This document shows, piece after piece, positions 6,286 to 7,875 of a stretch of 7,875 bases of DNA. The position numbers and the translations under genes were made by a program. Source of the DNA: Actinomycetota bacterium. GTDB taxonomy: Bacteria > Actinomycetota > Actinomycetes > Propionibacteriales > Propionibacteriaceae. The stretch covers positions 1 through 7,875 of the forward strand of contig JACRAA010000209.1 in the NCBI GenBank assembly GCA_016213595.1, given 5' to 3'. Each line of letters opens with the position of its first letter. Position 1 is the stretch's first letter. A model generated the notes under the pieces. The model was not told where the DNA came from. It worked only from the letters and a program-made list of their open reading frames with translations, and did not search any database.

Positions 6286-6621
6286 GTGACCACCTCAGAG
6301 CGCCGCGAACCCACGAACGACCAGCTGTGGGCGCAGCCACCGGTCGGTGCGGCGCCTGCCGCTCCCGGGCAGGGACTCGCCCCGTACGCCTCGCCGGCAC
6401 CGGCGCCGTACATCCCACCGGCCCCGGCTGCGCTGGACCTGCCCGCCCACGCGGCGCGGTGCGACCGCACCCAGTTCGTCCTCGCCATCGTCTCCCTCGG
6501 GGTGGGCGTCCCCCTGACCGGTATCGGCGCAGGGGTCAGCGGGCTTCCGGGTCTCCTCGTAGTCTGGATCGGCATCGTGCTCGTCAACCTCGTCTACGGC
6601 TGGACACACCGCCGTCCCTGA
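6286..6621 (+). CDS. Small proline/alanine-rich protein with two predicted membrane helices
   Basis: I do not recognise a named family. The product has 111 residues. A hydrophilic N-terminus is followed by a segment rich in Pro, Ala and Tyr (about 18-50, with APYASPAPAPYIPPAPA). Then come a short polar stretch (CDRTQF, 59-64) and two hydrophobic segments at about 65-84 and 87-104, ending in a basic HRRP tail. The layout, a low-complexity proline-rich N-terminus before two helices, resembles many small actinobacterial membrane proteins of unknown role. The start is uncertain. GTG at 6286 has a leaderless-type -10 just upstream. GTG at 6256 would overlap the PAC2 stop as GTGA and add ten residues, but it lies in the loop of a stable hairpin. 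The gene converges with thrC, with 24 bp between stops. Confidence 0.72.
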   Translation: MTTSERREPTNDQLWAQPPVGAAPAAPGQGLAPYASPAPAPYIPPAPAALDLPAHAARCDRTQFVLAIVSLGVGVPLTGIGAGVSGLPGLLVVWIGIVLVNLVYGWTHRRP

Positions 6622-6645
6622 CGGTTCCGTCGAAGCCTGCGCGAG

Positions 6646-7875
6646 TCAGTACCGGGCCGCGTCCTCGATGATCGCCTTGAGCTCGTCGGCGCCTCCCGAG
6701 AGCACCGTGACCCGGCGGGGCAGGTCCTCGATGCCGTCGAAGCGTGCCGGGCGGTCCGGCTCGACGCCGACCGCCTCGACGATGGTGGACGCGAACTTGA
6801 CCGGCAGCGCGGTCTCCAGCACGACCATCGGCTCGTCCCCGACCAGGCGCTGCGCCACGGTGACCCCATCGGCGGTGTGGGGGTCGATGAGGACGCCGTA
6901 CGTGTCGTGGACCTCGCGGATCGTACGGATCCTGTCCGCGTGCGACGACGCACCGGACACGAACCCGTACCGGTCACGGATCGCGGCGAACTCCGGCGTG
7001 GCCGACAGGTCGAACTCGCCGGTCTCCCGCAGCCGGACGCCGAACAGGTCCCGGACCAGGTCCTGGTCACGTCCGAGCAGGTCGAACGCGAAGCGCTCGA
7101 AGTTGGAGGCCTTGCTGATGTCCATGGACGGGCTGGACGTCTCGTACGTCTCGGAGGAGGCCCGGACCCGGTACACGCCCGTCGAGAAGAACTCGTGAAG
7201 CACCGTGTTCTCGTTGGTCGCCAGGACGAGCCGCTCGACCGGCAGACCCATCTCCCGGGCGATGTGGCCGGCGCAGATGTTGCCGAAGTTCCCGCTCGGC
7301 ACGCAGAACGAGACCCTCTCGTCGTCTCCCGTCGTCGTCCGCAGCCAGGCCACGACGTAGTAGACGACCTGGGCGAGCAGGCGGGCCACGTTGATCGAGT
7401 TCACCGCACCGATGGCGTGGCGCCGCTTGAAGTCCGCGTCCGAGAAGACCTCCTTGACGAGGTCCTGGCTGTCGTCGAAGACGACGGGGACGGCGATGTT
7501 GACGATGTGCGGGTCCAGGATGCTGAACATCTGGGCCTGCTGGAACGCCGACATCCGCCCTTGTGGGCTGAGCATGAACACCCGGATGGAGGGCTTGCCG
7601 AGCATGGCGTACTCGGCTGCCGAGCCGGTGTCGCCGGACGTGGCGCCGAGGATCGTCAGCGTCTGGTGGCGCCGCTCGAGCTCGTACTCGAACAGTTGGC
7701 CGAGCAGCTGCATGGCCAGGTCCTTGAAGGCGGCCGTCGGCCCGTTGGACAGGTGGGCGAGCCAGAGGCCCTCCCCGAGCTCCGAGACGGGCACGATCGC
7801 CTCGTCGCCGAAGGCTGCGGCCGTGTACGCCCGCGCGCACAGGGCCTTCAGGTCCTCGGCGGGGATGTCGTCGAC
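6646..7875 (-). CDS. thrC: Threonine synthase (5' end outside window)
   Basis: The C-terminal 409 residues are visible. By comparison with Corynebacterium ThrC (about 480 residues, from memory) roughly 65-70 N-terminal residues lie beyond the right edge. The enzyme converts O-phospho-L-homoserine to L-threonine and phosphate with pyridoxal phosphate (PLP, fold type II), the last step of threonine synthesis. Key motifs are SNGPTAAFKD, whose Lys (codon 7725-7723) is the expected PLP lysine; the phosphate-binding loop GATSGDTGSAAEY; GRMSAFQQAQMF; GAVNSINVARLLAQ; and PSGNFGNICAGH. The C-terminal part is complete to its TGA at 6648-6646. This is the longer yeast/E. coli/Corynebacterium-like type rather than the shorter mycobacterial/Bacillus form. 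A GTG near 7794 is internal and is not the start, because the conserved frame continues to the edge. No hom or thrB is visible downstream. Confidence 0.95.
   Translation of the reverse strand, partial: VDDIPAEDLKALCARAYTAAAFGDEAIVPVSELGEGLWLAHLSNGPTAAFKDLAMQLLGQLFEYELERRHQTLTILGATSGDTGSAAEYAMLGKPSIRVFMLSPQGRMSAFQQAQMFSILDPHIVNIAVPVVFDDSQDLVKEVFSDADFKRRHAIGAVNSINVARLLAQVVYYVVAWLRTTTGDDERVSFCVPSGNFGNICAGHIAREMGLPVERLVLATNENTVLHEFFSTGVYRVRASSETYETSSPSMDISKASNFERFAFDLLGRDQDLVRDLFGVRLRETGEFDLSATPEFAAIRDRYGFVSGASSHADRIRTIREVHDTYGVLIDPHTADGVTVAQRLVGDEPMVVLETALPVKFASTIVEAVGVEPDRPARFDGIEDLPRRVTVLSGGADELKAIIEDAARY

Noticed and set aside
5375..6418. Minus-strand open frame of 347 codons opposite the PAC2 gene
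   Set aside because: Low-complexity Arg/Val/Asp-rich antisense shadow with no recognisable motif; it spans two promoter regions and two real genes.
6620..6631. Small palindrome GACGGTTCCGTC between the convergent stops as a bidirectional terminator
   Set aside because: The stem is only 4-5 bp with a very small loop and no T-run, too weak to call.

Overview
The window is high-GC DNA with dense GC-rich codon use, TAnnnT-type -10 boxes placed directly before start codons, and corynebacterial-like ThrC and PAC2 proteins. This points to an actinobacterium (Actinomycetota); I cannot name the genus from sequence alone. All coding sequence belongs to seven genes, two of them cut by the window edges, and no gap between genes exceeds 182 bp. 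I see no tRNA, rRNA, insertion sequence, CRISPR array or phage gene.

Positions 1-5309 form an L-rhamnose catabolic locus built around a divergent promoter. On the minus strand, reading right to left, are rhaB (L-rhamnulokinase, 3966-2473), a PHP-like putative metal-dependent hydrolase of unknown function (2464-1304), and a bifunctional class II aldolase/short-chain dehydrogenase of the rhamnulose-1-phosphate aldolase type (1311 to beyond position 1). The three are packed as a translationally coupled operon: an 8-nt gap whose Shine-Dalgarno overlaps the previous stop, then an 8-nt overlap. On the plus strand, divergently, lies rhaI (L-rhamnose isomerase, Pseudomonas stutzeri type, 4149-5309). 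Together they would carry out L-rhamnose -> L-rhamnulose -> L-rhamnulose-1-phosphate -> DHAP + L-lactaldehyde, with the dehydrogenase domain acting on lactaldehyde. No transporter, mutarotase or regulator gene is in view.

The 182-bp divergent intergenic region holds two copies of the palindrome GAATCGATTC, in 14-bp and 12-bp symmetric contexts 82 bp apart. They look like LacI-family operators. One overlaps the -10/start point of a recognisable rhaI promoter and the other faces rhaB, so both transcription units are probably controlled by one unseen repressor.

Positions 5310-7875 are housekeeping-like. After a strong hairpin behind rhaI comes a PAC2-family protein gene (5429-6259), then a small gene for a proline-rich two-helix membrane protein (6286-6621). 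Convergent to these is threonine synthase thrC (minus strand, 6646 to beyond the right edge).

The items most worth a second look are the PHP-like protein embedded in the rhamnose operon, an apparent His-to-Asp change at a metal ligand of RhaI, the paired operator, and the hairpin plus leaderless promoter that decide the start of the small membrane protein.
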